A DNA stretch of 64,000 nucleotides, from assembly GCA_002071485.1 (NCBI GenBank), contig MWFF01000197.1:95424-159423 (forward strand). The letters are read 5' to 3'. The notes under the pieces were generated by a model. The model saw only the letters and a program-made list of their open reading frames with translations. It did not search any database and had not been told where the DNA came from. Each line of letters opens with the position of its first letter. The first letter of the stretch is position 1. This document shows, one piece after another, positions 8,670-16,911 of this stretch. The translations under genes and the position numbers were made by a program. The DNA comes from Verrucomicrobia bacterium ADurb.Bin006 (GTDB lineage Bacteria > Verrucomicrobiota > Verrucomicrobiia > Limisphaerales > J093).

Positions 8670-9809
8670 TCAGGGCCTGATCTCAGGATCGCCCCAGTGC
8701 GGCTCGAATCCGGCGAGCGGAAGACGGAAGACCGGGCCCGAGCGAGCGCCCGGGCAGAGGGCCTGCAGTTCCTTGTAGTCGTCGGGGACGATGATGGGCG
8801 CGTCCGCGCGCCGGATGATGGCCATCTGGGCATCGGTGCCCCCGTCGGTTTGCGGGACGGAAAAGATGATGTAGCGGCTGTCGGGCGATGTGCAGCCGAA
8901 ATAGACGTGCCGGCCGCGTTCGCCGTAGAGGAGGTTCCGCTCGGTGCCGTCGGCCGTGCCTTCCATCAGCATGGTCCAGCCGTAACTGGTGGCGAGGCCG
9001 GGCAGACGGTGTGAGTAGATGAGGCGCAGCGGATCGCCCTGGAACCAATCGGCCGTGCAATTGAGTCCGCGCGAAACCTGGGTCGCTTTGCCGGTCTCGA
9101 GTTCGATCGAGACGATGTTCCAGTCCTGGCCGCTGAAATTGGCGGTGCCGCACAGCCGCTTGCCGTCGGGCGACCAGTACATTTGCTGGAAGATGCCCTG
9201 TCGCGGGAGTTCTTTGAGCGTCTGGCGTGTGAGGATGTCGATGATCCGAATCCGGCCCTGACGCCGATAAAGGCAGGCCAACCGGGTGCCATCGGGGCTC
9301 CAGCTTGCCCAGGGCCACTCGCCTTCGGTTCCCCAGACCTGGGGATTGGAGCCGTCGGCCTCGGCCAGCACCAGACTGCCCTGGGCGCCCCAGACGTCAT
9401 GGTTGATCCCCTCTCCGGGCGCAACGTCCGGCCCCTTCTTCAGCCTGCGGTAGAGCATGCGTCGTCCGTCCGGAGAAAAACGTCCGCCAAACTCGCTCCA
9501 CTCGGGTGTGCTGGTCAGATTGCGTCGGGCCGTTCCATCGGGACGCGAGAGGAAGAGGTCGTAGTCGCCCTGTGCAGTGCGCGCGGCGAACACCAGGTAA
9601 CCAAGACGGCCGACCTCGTCGGCCAGCTTTCGGCTGTCTGGATCGGGCGACTGGGCCGAGCCCAGAGGCAGGCTCAGGAGTGCGCCCGCCAGGAGAAGCC
9701 ACCCGGTTCGGAGACGGAGCTTCGGCGCACGCGCCGGGAGGGCGTTGCCTGCGGGGGGACGGCTGGGCGGATGATCCCGCCCGGAGCGATTCGAGGATGC
9801 GAATTCCAT
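8670..9809 (-). CDS. TolB/WD40-like beta-propeller exported protein
   Basis: This is a 379-residue protein. The ATG at 9809 is chosen because GGAGG lies about 8 bases upstream, a strong Shine-Dalgarno sequence; the frame is open further upstream but without support. After a hydrophobic segment (GWLLLAGALLSLPLGSAQS) the chain has repeated propeller blades with the TolB signature: GGRFSPDGRRMLYRR, ASWSPDGTRLACLYR, MYWSPDGKRLCGTA and CTSPDSRYIIFS. TolB-type propellers bind proteins or glycans in the periplasm. It is the first gene of the acetylation operon, one base upstream of the next gene. An enzymatic role is unlikely; scaffolding or polymer binding is possible. Confidence 0.78.
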   Translation of the reverse strand: MEFASSNRSGRDHPPSRPPAGNALPARAPKLRLRTGWLLLAGALLSLPLGSAQSPDPDSRKLADEVGRLGYLVFAARTAQGDYDLFLSRPDGTARRNLTSTPEWSEFGGRFSPDGRRMLYRRLKKGPDVAPGEGINHDVWGAQGSLVLAEADGSNPQVWGTEGEWPWASWSPDGTRLACLYRRQGRIRIIDILTRQTLKELPRQGIFQQMYWSPDGKRLCGTANFSGQDWNIVSIELETGKATQVSRGLNCTADWFQGDPLRLIYSHRLPGLATSYGWTMLMEGTADGTERNLLYGERGRHVYFGCTSPDSRYIIFSVPQTDGGTDAQMAIIRRADAPIIVPDDYKELQALCPGARSGPVFRLPLAGFEPHWGDPEIRP

Positions 9810-10363
9810 AACGATATCCTCCGGCTTGTCGCACACCCAGCCGCGCGGCGCAACATGGAACAAGGGCGCAACAGGGCCGGCGTGACGTGTCGGTGTCAGA
9901 CGTCGTAGTAACAGATGGCCCGCTGCGTAATCGAATCCACGTTGAGCAAAAGCCCAGGATTCGCGCGAGGGGCAGGCCGTCCTCCCAACGCCCCTGGCCA
10001 GGTCGGGGCGGCCGGCGCGGGCCGGCCGGGGGCGGACGTGCGTCAATGGACTGCGCCATGCCGATATCGCGAATGCCTTTGCCTTTGCCGCACGGATGCA
10101 GAGGCGCCTTCCGGTGTCAGATTGCCGTCGAGGCGTCGAGCGAAATCCCTTTTGTATTATATCGACTTATACTTTTCATACTGATGTAGAAAAGTGTGGA
10201 CCGCCGGGCGGCTCTCCACTACCAGTAACTCGGTTCGTACTTTTATGCCGATTCGTCGATACGGCTCAAGAAGCGGTTGCGCAAACCGCAACCGGGAGCG
10301 TTTGAGGCGATTCGGGCGAGACGCGGCTCAGGCCGGCTGACCTCTACTTCTTTCTGTTTTGTT
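9810..10363. other. Divergent intergenic region with AT-rich promoter candidates
   Basis: No protein gene is supported here. The region separates the minus-strand TolB-like gene from plus-strand gdhA. Positions 10145-10195 are markedly AT-rich in a GC-rich background and contain TTGTAT (10152-10157), TATACT (10168-10173) and CATACT (10177-10182), so a gdhA promoter is likely here although no single pair has ideal spacing. A small inverted repeat, GCGGTT/AACCGC, lies at 10273-10289 in the presumed gdhA leader. Confidence 0.4.
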
Positions 10364-11701
10364 ATGGGACTCATCCAAGACACCCTCGATGTCGTGCGCA
10401 AGCGCGACGCGAACGAACCGGAGTTTCTTCAGGCGGTGACGGAAGTGTTCGAGTCGATCGAGCCGGCGATCCAGCGTCACAAGAAGTACCGGGATGCCAA
10501 CATTCTTCTGCGGATCGTCGAGCCGGAGCGCGTGGTGATGTTCCGCGTGCCGTGGCAGGACGACAAGGGCCAGTTCCGAGTCAACCGAGGTTATCGGATT
10601 CAGATGAACAGCGCGATCGGGCCCTACAAGGGCGGGTTGCGCTTTCATCCCACGGTGAACCTGGGCATCCTGAAGTTTCTCGCATTCGAGCAGGTGTTTA
10701 AGAACTCGCTGACGACGCTGCCGATGGGTGGAGGCAAAGGCGGTTCGGATTTCGATCCCAAAGGCCGGTCGGACCACGAGGTGATGCGTTTCTGCCAGAG
10801 TTTCATGATCGAGTTGTGCCGGCATATCGGGGCGGACACCGACGTGCCGGCGGGCGACATCGGGGTGGGGGGGCGCGAGATCGGCTATCTCTACGGTCAA
10901 TACAAGCGCATCGCCAACGAGTTCACCGGCGTCCTCACGGGCAAGTCCGTGTCGTGGGGAGGGTCGTTGATCCGTCCCGAGGCCACCGGCTACGGCTGCG
11001 TCTACTTCGCCCTCGAGATGCTCAAGACCCGAGGCGACTCGCTCGAAGGGCGGATTTGCGCCGTGTCCGGCTCCGGCAATGCCGCGCAGTACACGGTCGA
11101 GAAGCTGATCCAGGTCGGGGCCAAACCCGTAACGATGTCCGATTCCAACGGGTTCATCTATGATAAGGAGGGGATCGACGCCGAGCGTCTCGAGTGGATC
11201 AAGGACCTGAAGAATGTTCGGCGCGGTCGCATCAAGGAATACGCTGAGAAGTTCGGCGCCAAGTACGTTGAAGGTCAACGCCCCTGGCTGGTCGACTGCC
11301 ACTGCGCCTTTCCGTGCGCCACGCAAAACGAAATCAGCGGCGAGGAAGCCAACCGCCTCATCTCAGGCGGCTGCTTTCTGGTGTCCGAAGCCTCGAACAT
11401 GCCCTCCGAGCCGGAGGCGATTCATCTGTTCACCAACAAGAAGATCCTGTACGGACCGGGGAAGGCCGCGAACGCCGGCGGCGTTGCCACATCGGGGCTC
11501 GAAATGACCCAGAACGCCATGCGCCTGCCCTGGTCGCGCGAGGAAGTCGACCGGCGGTTGCGCGACATCATGGCCACCATCCACAAGAATGCCTGGGAGA
11601 CCGCGATCGAATACGATCGTCCGGGCAACCTCGTCGTGGGAGCCAACATCGTCGGGTTCGTCAAGGTTGCCGACGCCATGCTCGAACAGGGCCTGGTCTG
11701 A
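10364..11701 (+). CDS. gdhA: NADP-type glutamate dehydrogenase
   Basis: This 445-residue enzyme interconverts 2-oxoglutarate plus ammonia and glutamate in the cytoplasm. Substrate-binding blocks include GPYKGGLRFHPTVN and PMGGGKGGSDFDPKG with its lysines. PAGDIGVGGREIGYLYG and SWGGSLIRPEATGYG follow, and the Rossmann segment is SGSGNAAQYTVEKL. The residues after the second strand (MSDSNG) lack an NAD-type acidic residue in the usual place, which favours NADP, as does the length (E. coli GdhA is 447). The ATG at 10364 aligns with the family N-terminus; the frame extends upstream without support. The stop directly abuts the apbE start, so the two are probably co-transcribed. Confidence 0.95.
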   Translation: MGLIQDTLDVVRKRDANEPEFLQAVTEVFESIEPAIQRHKKYRDANILLRIVEPERVVMFRVPWQDDKGQFRVNRGYRIQMNSAIGPYKGGLRFHPTVNLGILKFLAFEQVFKNSLTTLPMGGGKGGSDFDPKGRSDHEVMRFCQSFMIELCRHIGADTDVPAGDIGVGGREIGYLYGQYKRIANEFTGVLTGKSVSWGGSLIRPEATGYGCVYFALEMLKTRGDSLEGRICAVSGSGNAAQYTVEKLIQVGAKPVTMSDSNGFIYDKEGIDAERLEWIKDLKNVRRGRIKEYAEKFGAKYVEGQRPWLVDCHCAFPCATQNEISGEEANRLISGGCFLVSEASNMPSEPEAIHLFTNKKILYGPGKAANAGGVATSGLEMTQNAMRLPWSREEVDRRLRDIMATIHKNAWETAIEYDRPGNLVVGANIVGFVKVADAMLEQGLV

Positions 11702-12850
11702 GTGAGCGCCTCGGGCATGTCCGCCATCGACGGCCTCCAGCGTCCTTCGAGGCCTTGGCTTCGATCGGTGCCGGGAGGCGCACTCCCCGCCCGGTTGCCG
11801 TCCTTCTTGCTGCTCTTGTTGGGATGGGCGATTCTCACCGGCGGATGCGCGTCGAAGCCCGCGCCGCCGCTCGAACGCCACGAGTTCAGCGAACCGCAGA
11901 TGGGCATCCCGTTCCGGATCGTGCTCTATGCGCCCAATCCCGCGTCTGCCCGCGCGTCGGCCCGTGCCGCCTTCGATCGGATTGCGGCGTTGAACCTCGT
12001 CCTCAGCGATTACGAGGACGAGAGCGAGTTGACGCGACTGAACCGCACGGCTGGGAGCGGGCGGGCGGTTGCGGTGAGCGACGATCTATGGCGGGTCCTC
12101 TCGCGCGCCCAAGAGATGGCGCGGCGCACTGGAGGTGCTTTTGACGTGACAGTCGGCCCCTGCGTTCAGTTGTGGCGGCGGGCACGACGCCAGCGGGCGT
12201 GGCCGGAGGCATCGCGACTCGAGGCCGCGCGCGGGGCGGTCGGCTTTCAGCATCTCGAACTCGATCCACTGCGGCGAACCGCTCTCCTGCGGCGGCCGCG
12301 GATGCGGTTGGACGTGGGAGGAATTGGGAAAGGGTATGCGCTGCAGGAAGCGCTCGAAACACTCGAAGCGCGAGGCATACGCCGCGCCCTGGTGATCGGC
12401 GGCGGCGACATGGTGGCCGGCGATCCTCCGCCCGGCAAGACGGGCTGGCAAATCGAGATTGCGCCGCTCGATGCGACCAATGCGCCGCCAGCCCAGTTCG
12501 TCCTGTTGCGGCGGCAGGCCCTGGCGACCTCGGGCGATCTTTTCCAGCGCTTCGAGTTCGGCGGGCGGCGCTATTCACACATCGTCAACCCCCGCACAGG
12601 GATTGGGCTGACGGACCACAGCCTGGTGACGGTGATTGCGAGGGACGGGATGACGGCGGATGCGCTCTCGACCGCGGTGAGCGTGCTCGGCCCGGATGCG
12701 GGGATGCGCCTGGTCGATCGGGAGCGCGGCGCCGCGGCGCACGTGGTGCGCGAGGTCGACGGGATTCTCGAACGGCGTGTGAGCCGCCGTTTTCGGGCGG
12801 GGAGGAATGCGAGGGGAGAATGCGCTTGCGCCGGTCCCGCTCGTTGGTAG
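11702..12850 (+). CDS. apbE: FAD:protein FMN transferase, ApbE family lipoprotein
   Basis: ApbE proteins attach FMN covalently to threonine residues of flavoproteins such as the NQR/RNF subunits. The 382-residue chain has a lipoprotein signal with hydrophobic FLLLLLGWAIL and lipobox LTGGC. ApbE motifs follow: HEFSEPQMGIPFRIVLYA (usual MGT-x-F region), FDVTVGP, MRLDVGGIGKGYALQ, IGGGDMVAGD, YSHIVNPRTG and GMTADALSTAVSVLG, the magnesium/FAD-binding C-terminal block. The frame starts with GTG immediately after the gdhA stop; the ATG at 11717 may be used instead. A strong terminator follows the stop. No NQR/RNF genes are in the window to identify the target. Confidence 0.9.
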   Translation: MSASGMSAIDGLQRPSRPWLRSVPGGALPARLPSFLLLLLGWAILTGGCASKPAPPLERHEFSEPQMGIPFRIVLYAPNPASARASARAAFDRIAALNLVLSDYEDESELTRLNRTAGSGRAVAVSDDLWRVLSRAQEMARRTGGAFDVTVGPCVQLWRRARRQRAWPEASRLEAARGAVGFQHLELDPLRRTALLRRPRMRLDVGGIGKGYALQEALETLEARGIRRALVIGGGDMVAGDPPPGKTGWQIEIAPLDATNAPPAQFVLLRRQALATSGDLFQRFEFGGRRYSHIVNPRTGIGLTDHSLVTVIARDGMTADALSTAVSVLGPDAGMRLVDRERGAAAHVVREVDGILERRVSRRFRAGRNARGECACAGPARW

Positions 12851-12878
12851 AGTCAGCCCCGCTTTAACAGGCCCGAGG

Positions 12879-12903
12879 CCACCGGCAGCGGTGGTTTTTT
12901 TAT
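12879..12903 (+). terminator. Intrinsic terminator after apbE, in front of prs
   Basis: CCACCG-GCAG-CGGTGG forms a perfect 6-bp stem with a 4-base loop, followed by seven T residues and then ATT. It ends the gdhA-apbE message. Only about 24 bases separate it from the prs start codon, so it may also act as an attenuator in a prs leader. Confidence 0.85.
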
Positions 12904-12927
12904 TGTGCGAACTCGGACAGGACGATC

Positions 12928-13872
12928 GTGAAGATTTTCAGCGGCACATCCAATCAGCCTCTGGCGGAGGCGATCTGCAAGTACATCGGCATTGAACTGG
13001 GCAAATGCGATGTGACCCGGTTTCCGGATGGCGAGACGTTTGTCAAGATCCTCGAGAATGTCCGGGGCCAGGACGCGTTCATCGTGCAGTCGACGAGTCC
13101 GCCCACGAACCATCACCTGATGGAGTTGTTCATCATGATGGATGCCTTGCGCCGGGCCAGCGCCAGCCGGATCACGGCGGTGCTCCCGTTCTACGGATAT
13201 GCCCGACAGGACCGCAAGGATCAGCCGCGGGTGCCGATAACGGCGAAGCTGGTGGCCAATCTGCTGGTAGCGGCCGGGGCCAATCGCGTGCTGACGATGG
13301 ATCTGCACGCGCAACAAATCCAGGGGTTTTTCGACATCCCGGTGGACCATCTCTACGCGGCGCCGGTCATGTACCAATACCTAAAGCAGATGCAGGTTGG
13401 CGATCTGGTGGTGGTGAGTCCGGACGTCGGCGGCCTGAAGATGGCGTACGCCTATTCGCAGGTCTTGAGCGCGGGTTTGGCCATTGTCGCCAAGCGGCGC
13501 AAGAGCGCCACGGAGGTCGAGTCGCTGACCGTAATCGGCGAGATTCGCGGCAAGAACGTGCTGATGGTGGACGACCTGACCGAGACGGCCGGGACGCTGA
13601 CGACGGCGGCGGCCCTGCTCAAGCGCAAGGGGGCCAAACGGATTCTGGCCTGCGTCTCGCATGTCCTGCTCAACGATCTGGGCGTCGAGCGGCTTCGAAA
13701 ATCCTCTATTGACGAACTGATCACGACTGATACAGTCCTCCGCCCTGTTATTGACGGAGTGAAGATAACCACCCTGTCGGTGGCGGGCTTGTTGGGCGAA
13801 GCTATCAAGCGAATCCACACGAATTCCTCGGTAACTTCGCTTTTCGAGTTTAAGGGCGGGCGTACCAGTTGA
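12928..13872 (+). CDS. prs: Ribose-phosphate pyrophosphokinase (PRPP synthetase)
   Basis: It makes PRPP from ribose 5-phosphate and ATP for nucleotide, histidine and tryptophan synthesis. The 314-residue length is typical. Visible motifs are RFPDGET, the ATP-site segment FYGYARQDRKDQPR, MDLHAQQIQGFFDIPVDHLYA, VSPDVGG and the PRPP loop VDDLTETAGTL. The start is GTG at 12928 preceded by GGACAGGA. It opens a long plus-strand run of translation and metabolism genes and lies directly behind a terminator (12879-12903). The prs-rplY-pth order is widespread in bacteria, which supports all three calls. Confidence 0.96.
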   Translation: MKIFSGTSNQPLAEAICKYIGIELGKCDVTRFPDGETFVKILENVRGQDAFIVQSTSPPTNHHLMELFIMMDALRRASASRITAVLPFYGYARQDRKDQPRVPITAKLVANLLVAAGANRVLTMDLHAQQIQGFFDIPVDHLYAAPVMYQYLKQMQVGDLVVVSPDVGGLKMAYAYSQVLSAGLAIVAKRRKSATEVESLTVIGEIRGKNVLMVDDLTETAGTLTTAAALLKRKGAKRILACVSHVLLNDLGVERLRKSSIDELITTDTVLRPVIDGVKITTLSVAGLLGEAIKRIHTNSSVTSLFEFKGGRTS

Positions 13873-13906
13873 TGCTGACCGTCCGCCGAGTGACGAATGA
13901 CCTGAC

Positions 13907-14671
13907 ATGAAAGCAGTTCCTTTGACGGCCTACCCGCGGACGGCCCTGCGGCGGCATGGAGTGAAGAAACTCCGGACGGCGGCGCGCGTCCCGGCGGTGA
14001 TCTACGGACGCAAGCGCGCTCCGCAGAACCTGGAGATCACACTCAAGGATCTCAAGGACCTGATCGCCGAATCCTCGGCGAGGAACGTCTTGCTCGATTT
14101 AGCGGTCGAGGGCGACGCCGAGCCCAAGCGGCTGGCTTTGCTGCAAGACGTGCAACAGCACCCGCTCTCAGGCGGCATCCTCCATGCGGACTTCCACGAG
14201 GTGTCCCCGGACGAGCAGGTGACAATCACCGTTCCGGTCGAGACCATCGGCGAGGCCATCGGGGTGAAGAACAGCGGGGGCGTGCTCGAACACGTTCTCT
14301 TCCAACTCAAGGTCCGCGCATTGCCCAAAGACCTCCCCGAGGTGCTCACTCTCGATGTGTCGCACCTCGATCTGGGCCAGGCGATTCACATCGGCGAAAT
14401 CCAGCCGCCGCCCGGAGTCGAGATTCTCGGCAACAAGAATATCACGGTAATTGCTGTGTCGGCCCCGATCACCGAGGCCGAGGAAACGGCGGCCGCGGAA
14501 GCCGCCGAGGGCGCGCCGCTCGAACCCGAGGTCCTCAGCCAGAAGAAGGAAGAGGAAGTCGAGGGGGCCGAGCCGGCGGCTGGGAAGGGTGCCGACAAGA
14601 AGGCGCCCGAGAAGGCTTCGGAGAAAGCGGGTGAGAAGCCTGCCGATAAGAAGGCGGAGAAAAAGAAGTAG
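13907..14671 (+). CDS. rplY: Ribosomal protein L25 (Ctc/TL5 form) with long charged tail
   Basis: This is the 5S-rRNA-binding large-subunit protein in its two-domain Ctc/TL5 form. The N-terminal L25 domain reads RRHGVKKLRTAARVPAVIYG. The C-terminal beta domain begins around HADFHEVSPDEQVTITVPV and continues through DLPEVLTLDVSHLDLGQAIHIGE. The final 55 or so residues are a low-complexity run of alanine, glutamate, lysine and proline (EKASEKAGEKPADKKAEKKK at the very end), which is longer than usual. It lies 34 bases downstream of prs and 66 bases upstream of pth, the common bacterial arrangement. Confidence 0.93.
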   Translation: MKAVPLTAYPRTALRRHGVKKLRTAARVPAVIYGRKRAPQNLEITLKDLKDLIAESSARNVLLDLAVEGDAEPKRLALLQDVQQHPLSGGILHADFHEVSPDEQVTITVPVETIGEAIGVKNSGGVLEHVLFQLKVRALPKDLPEVLTLDVSHLDLGQAIHIGEIQPPPGVEILGNKNITVIAVSAPITEAEETAAAEAAEGAPLEPEVLSQKKEEEVEGAEPAAGKGADKKAPEKASEKAGEKPADKKAEKKK

Positions 14672-14737
14672 CTGCGGTGAGACGCGCACGCGCCAGAGGG
14701 CGCGTGCCCGATCAACCCAACCCGGTCCTGGACAGAG

Positions 14738-15343
14738 ATGGAGAATGCGCGTCTCGTTGTGGGTTTGGGGAATCCGGGAAGCGACTACGCCCGCACGCGT
14801 CACAATGCCGGGTTCCTTCTGGCGGAGACACTGGCCGACCGTTGGCAGGCGGTGTGGCGGATGGACGAGGGTCTGCGGGTGCGTTTGGCGCGGTCGGATC
14901 GGGAAGGACTGCGGTGCTGGCTGGCGGAGCCGATGACCTACATGAACTGCAGCGGCACGGCGGTTGCAGCCATGATGCGATACTACCGGGTCAGCCCCGA
15001 GGGCTTGATGGTGCTTGTGGATGACGCCGATTTGCCGCTGGGTGAACTGCGCATGCGCCCGCATGGCGGGGCCGGAGGACACCACGGGCTCGAGTCGGTG
15101 ACCGAGCATCTGGGGACATCGGATTACGCGCGGCTGCGGCTGGGGATCGGCCGGCAACCTGAGGCCGGCCGGGAAATCGCCGCGCACGTGCTCGGGCGCT
15201 TCAGCCGGGACGAGGCGACGCTGTTCGCCAAAGTGTTGGAACGGGCGGCGGATGCCGTGACATGCTGGCTCGAATCGGGTATTGTCACGGCCATGAATCG
15301 TTTTAATGGGGCGGTGGTCGCCCCCGCAACAAAGGAAAGCTGA
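14738..15343 (+). CDS. pth: Peptidyl-tRNA hydrolase
   Basis: Pth releases peptides from prematurely dropped peptidyl-tRNA. The 201-residue protein starts MENARLVVGLGNPGSDYARTRHNAGF, containing the substrate asparagine (GLGNPG) and the catalytic histidine (TRHNAGF). EPMTYMNCSGTAV, VDDADLPLGELRMRP and GGAGGHHGLES are the other conserved blocks. The stop is immediately followed by the rpsF GTG, so the two genes touch. Confidence 0.96.
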   Translation: MENARLVVGLGNPGSDYARTRHNAGFLLAETLADRWQAVWRMDEGLRVRLARSDREGLRCWLAEPMTYMNCSGTAVAAMMRYYRVSPEGLMVLVDDADLPLGELRMRPHGGAGGHHGLESVTEHLGTSDYARLRLGIGRQPEAGREIAAHVLGRFSRDEATLFAKVLERAADAVTCWLESGIVTAMNRFNGAVVAPATKES

Positions 15344-15652
15344 GTGAAACGTTACACAGGTTTGTTCATCCTCGACACCGCTGGCAAGGAAGAGGCGATC
15401 AAGGATATGATCGACAGGATCACAGCCGACATCGCCGCTGCGGGCGGAAAGATCGAAACTGTCCAGAAGATGGACAAGCGTCCTTTCGCGCGCGTGGCGG
15501 ATCACCGGAAGACCGCCGGGTTCTACGTGAATATTATCTTCGAGGCCGCCCCGCCGGTTGTCGCGGCGCTGCGGACCCGGTTCGCCTCGGACGCGGATGT
15601 CTTTCGGACGCTTTTCACTATCGCTCCCGCACCCCAACCCGTCGCGGGCTGA
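15344..15652 (+). CDS. rpsF: 30S ribosomal protein S6
   Basis: This is a small-subunit protein of 102 residues, the family norm. It reads KRYTGLFILDTAGKEEAIKDMIDRI...GGKIETVQKMDKRPFARVADHRKTAGFYVNIIFEA, the ferredoxin-like S6 fold with the conserved Y-t-lfILd opening. It starts at GTG 15344 directly after the pth stop. S6 normally heterodimerises with S18, but no rpsR follows; the next genes are ssb and rplI. Confidence 0.94.
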   Translation: MKRYTGLFILDTAGKEEAIKDMIDRITADIAAAGGKIETVQKMDKRPFARVADHRKTAGFYVNIIFEAAPPVVAALRTRFASDADVFRTLFTIAPAPQPVAG

Positions 15653-15672
15653 GGTCGTTTCACCCACGATCT

Positions 15673-16143
15673 ATGGCAAATTTCAATAAGGTCATCCTGG
15701 CCGGGAACCTGACGCGGGATCCCGAGGTCCGGTACACGTCCAAAGGCATGGCAATCGCCAAGCTCGGATTGGCCCTGAACCGGACGTTCACCACCGAATC
15801 GGGCGAGAAGCGCGAGGAGGTCACATTCGTCGACGTCGACGCTTTTGGGCGACAGGCTGAGGTCATCGGCCAGTACATGCGCAAAGGACGCTCGATTCTG
15901 ATCGAAGGCCGCCTCAAGCTCGATCAATGGGAGGACAAGACCACACACCAGAAGAAGTCAAAGCTCGGCGTCGTCCTCGAGTCGTTCTCGTTCCTCGATT
16001 CCGGACGGGGCGAAGGCAGCCATGCCGATCCGGCAGCCCCGCGCCCGGCCGCCGCCGCCCCGAGCTCTGCGGCCGCTCCCTCCGCTCCCGTCTCGGCCGA
16101 CCCGGACACGGCGTCGGCAGAGGAAGACGACGTGCCGTTCTGA
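15673..16143 (+). CDS. ssb: Single-stranded DNA-binding protein
   Basis: This is a 156-residue SSB. The N-terminal OB-fold is clear: NKVILAGNLTRDPEVRYTSKGMAIAKLGLALNR, then VDVDAFGRQAEVIGQYMRKGRSILIEGRLKLDQWED. A proline/alanine-rich linker follows, and the C-terminus ends in an acidic tip, EEDDVPF, the peptide that recruits other replication and repair proteins. The stop lies 70 bases before rplI. Position between rpsF and rplI is typical. Confidence 0.96.
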   Translation: MANFNKVILAGNLTRDPEVRYTSKGMAIAKLGLALNRTFTTESGEKREEVTFVDVDAFGRQAEVIGQYMRKGRSILIEGRLKLDQWEDKTTHQKKSKLGVVLESFSFLDSGRGEGSHADPAAPRPAAAAPSSAAAPSAPVSADPDTASAEEDDVPF

Positions 16144-16212
16144 AGCGCCGCAATGATTCAGCAGCCAAGCGATTCTCCCCCAACTGCGCTCCAAATCGAT
16201 TCTCACTGTTTT

Positions 16213-16851
16213 ATGGCAAAGACCGAAGTCATTCTGACCAGCAACATCGTGGGCCTTGGCGCCGAGTCTGACCAGGTTGTGGTCGCCGCCGGCTACGCCC
16301 GCAATTATCTTTTCCCGCAACGTCTGGCGATCCCCGTGAGTGCCGCCAACAAGCGGCGGTTGGAAGTGCTCCGGCAGCGCCGGGCCGAACGCGAGGCGCA
16401 CGATCTCAACTCGATGACCGAACTCGCCGCTTCATTGAGCCGCATCGTGCTGAAGATCGCCGTCAAGACCGGCGCGGACGGCAAGATGTTTGGCGCAATC
16501 ACCGCGGGCTCCATCGCCGACGAGTTGCAGCGTCAATGCGACGTGAGCCTCGACAAGAAAAAAATCCACCTCGAGATGCCGATCCGCACCCTCGGCGAGC
16601 ACGAGATCGAGCTGCGCCTCCATGCCGACGTCCACCCCAAACTCAGAGTCCAGGTCGAAAGCTCGACCCCGGTCGAACTCCCCGCGATCGCCCCGGCCGA
16701 GGCGGCCAAAGGCGCCGGCCCCGGGGCGGTAGCTCGGGCGGGACGTCCGGTGCGCGAACGCAAGGCGGGCGTGGAACCTAAGACGCCCGCGACGAAGGAA
16801 GCCAAACCCGTTCGAGCCCGGCCTGAGCGTGTCGAGAAGCGCAAGGCCTGA
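16213..16851 (+). CDS. rplI: 50S ribosomal protein L9 with C-terminal extension
   Basis: This is a large-subunit protein. The L9 N-domain begins at MAKTEVILTSNIVGLG and contains GYARNYLFPQRLAIPVS; the long helix and C-domain follow (KMFGAITAGSIADELQRQ, KKKIHLEMPIRTLGEHEIELRLHADV). The start at ATG 16213 fits the family; the frame is open 60 bases further upstream but those codons do not resemble L9. Total length is 212 residues, about 60 more than usual. The extra part is a proline-, alanine- and arginine/lysine-rich tail after SSTPVELPAIAP. No rpsR lies between ssb and this gene. Confidence 0.94.
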   Translation: MAKTEVILTSNIVGLGAESDQVVVAAGYARNYLFPQRLAIPVSAANKRRLEVLRQRRAEREAHDLNSMTELAASLSRIVLKIAVKTGADGKMFGAITAGSIADELQRQCDVSLDKKKIHLEMPIRTLGEHEIELRLHADVHPKLRVQVESSTPVELPAIAPAEAAKGAGPGAVARAGRPVRERKAGVEPKTPATKEAKPVRARPERVEKRKA

Positions 16852-16911
16852 GTCGCTCCATCCGGCATCCTTGCGTCGGTGCCATGCGATCTATAATCTC
16901 TGCACGTTTTT

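Noticed and set aside
8670..10046. Longer start for the TolB-like gene at 10046
   Set aside because: The ATG at 9809 has a strong GGAGG site and starts the signal sequence; upstream codons show no pattern.
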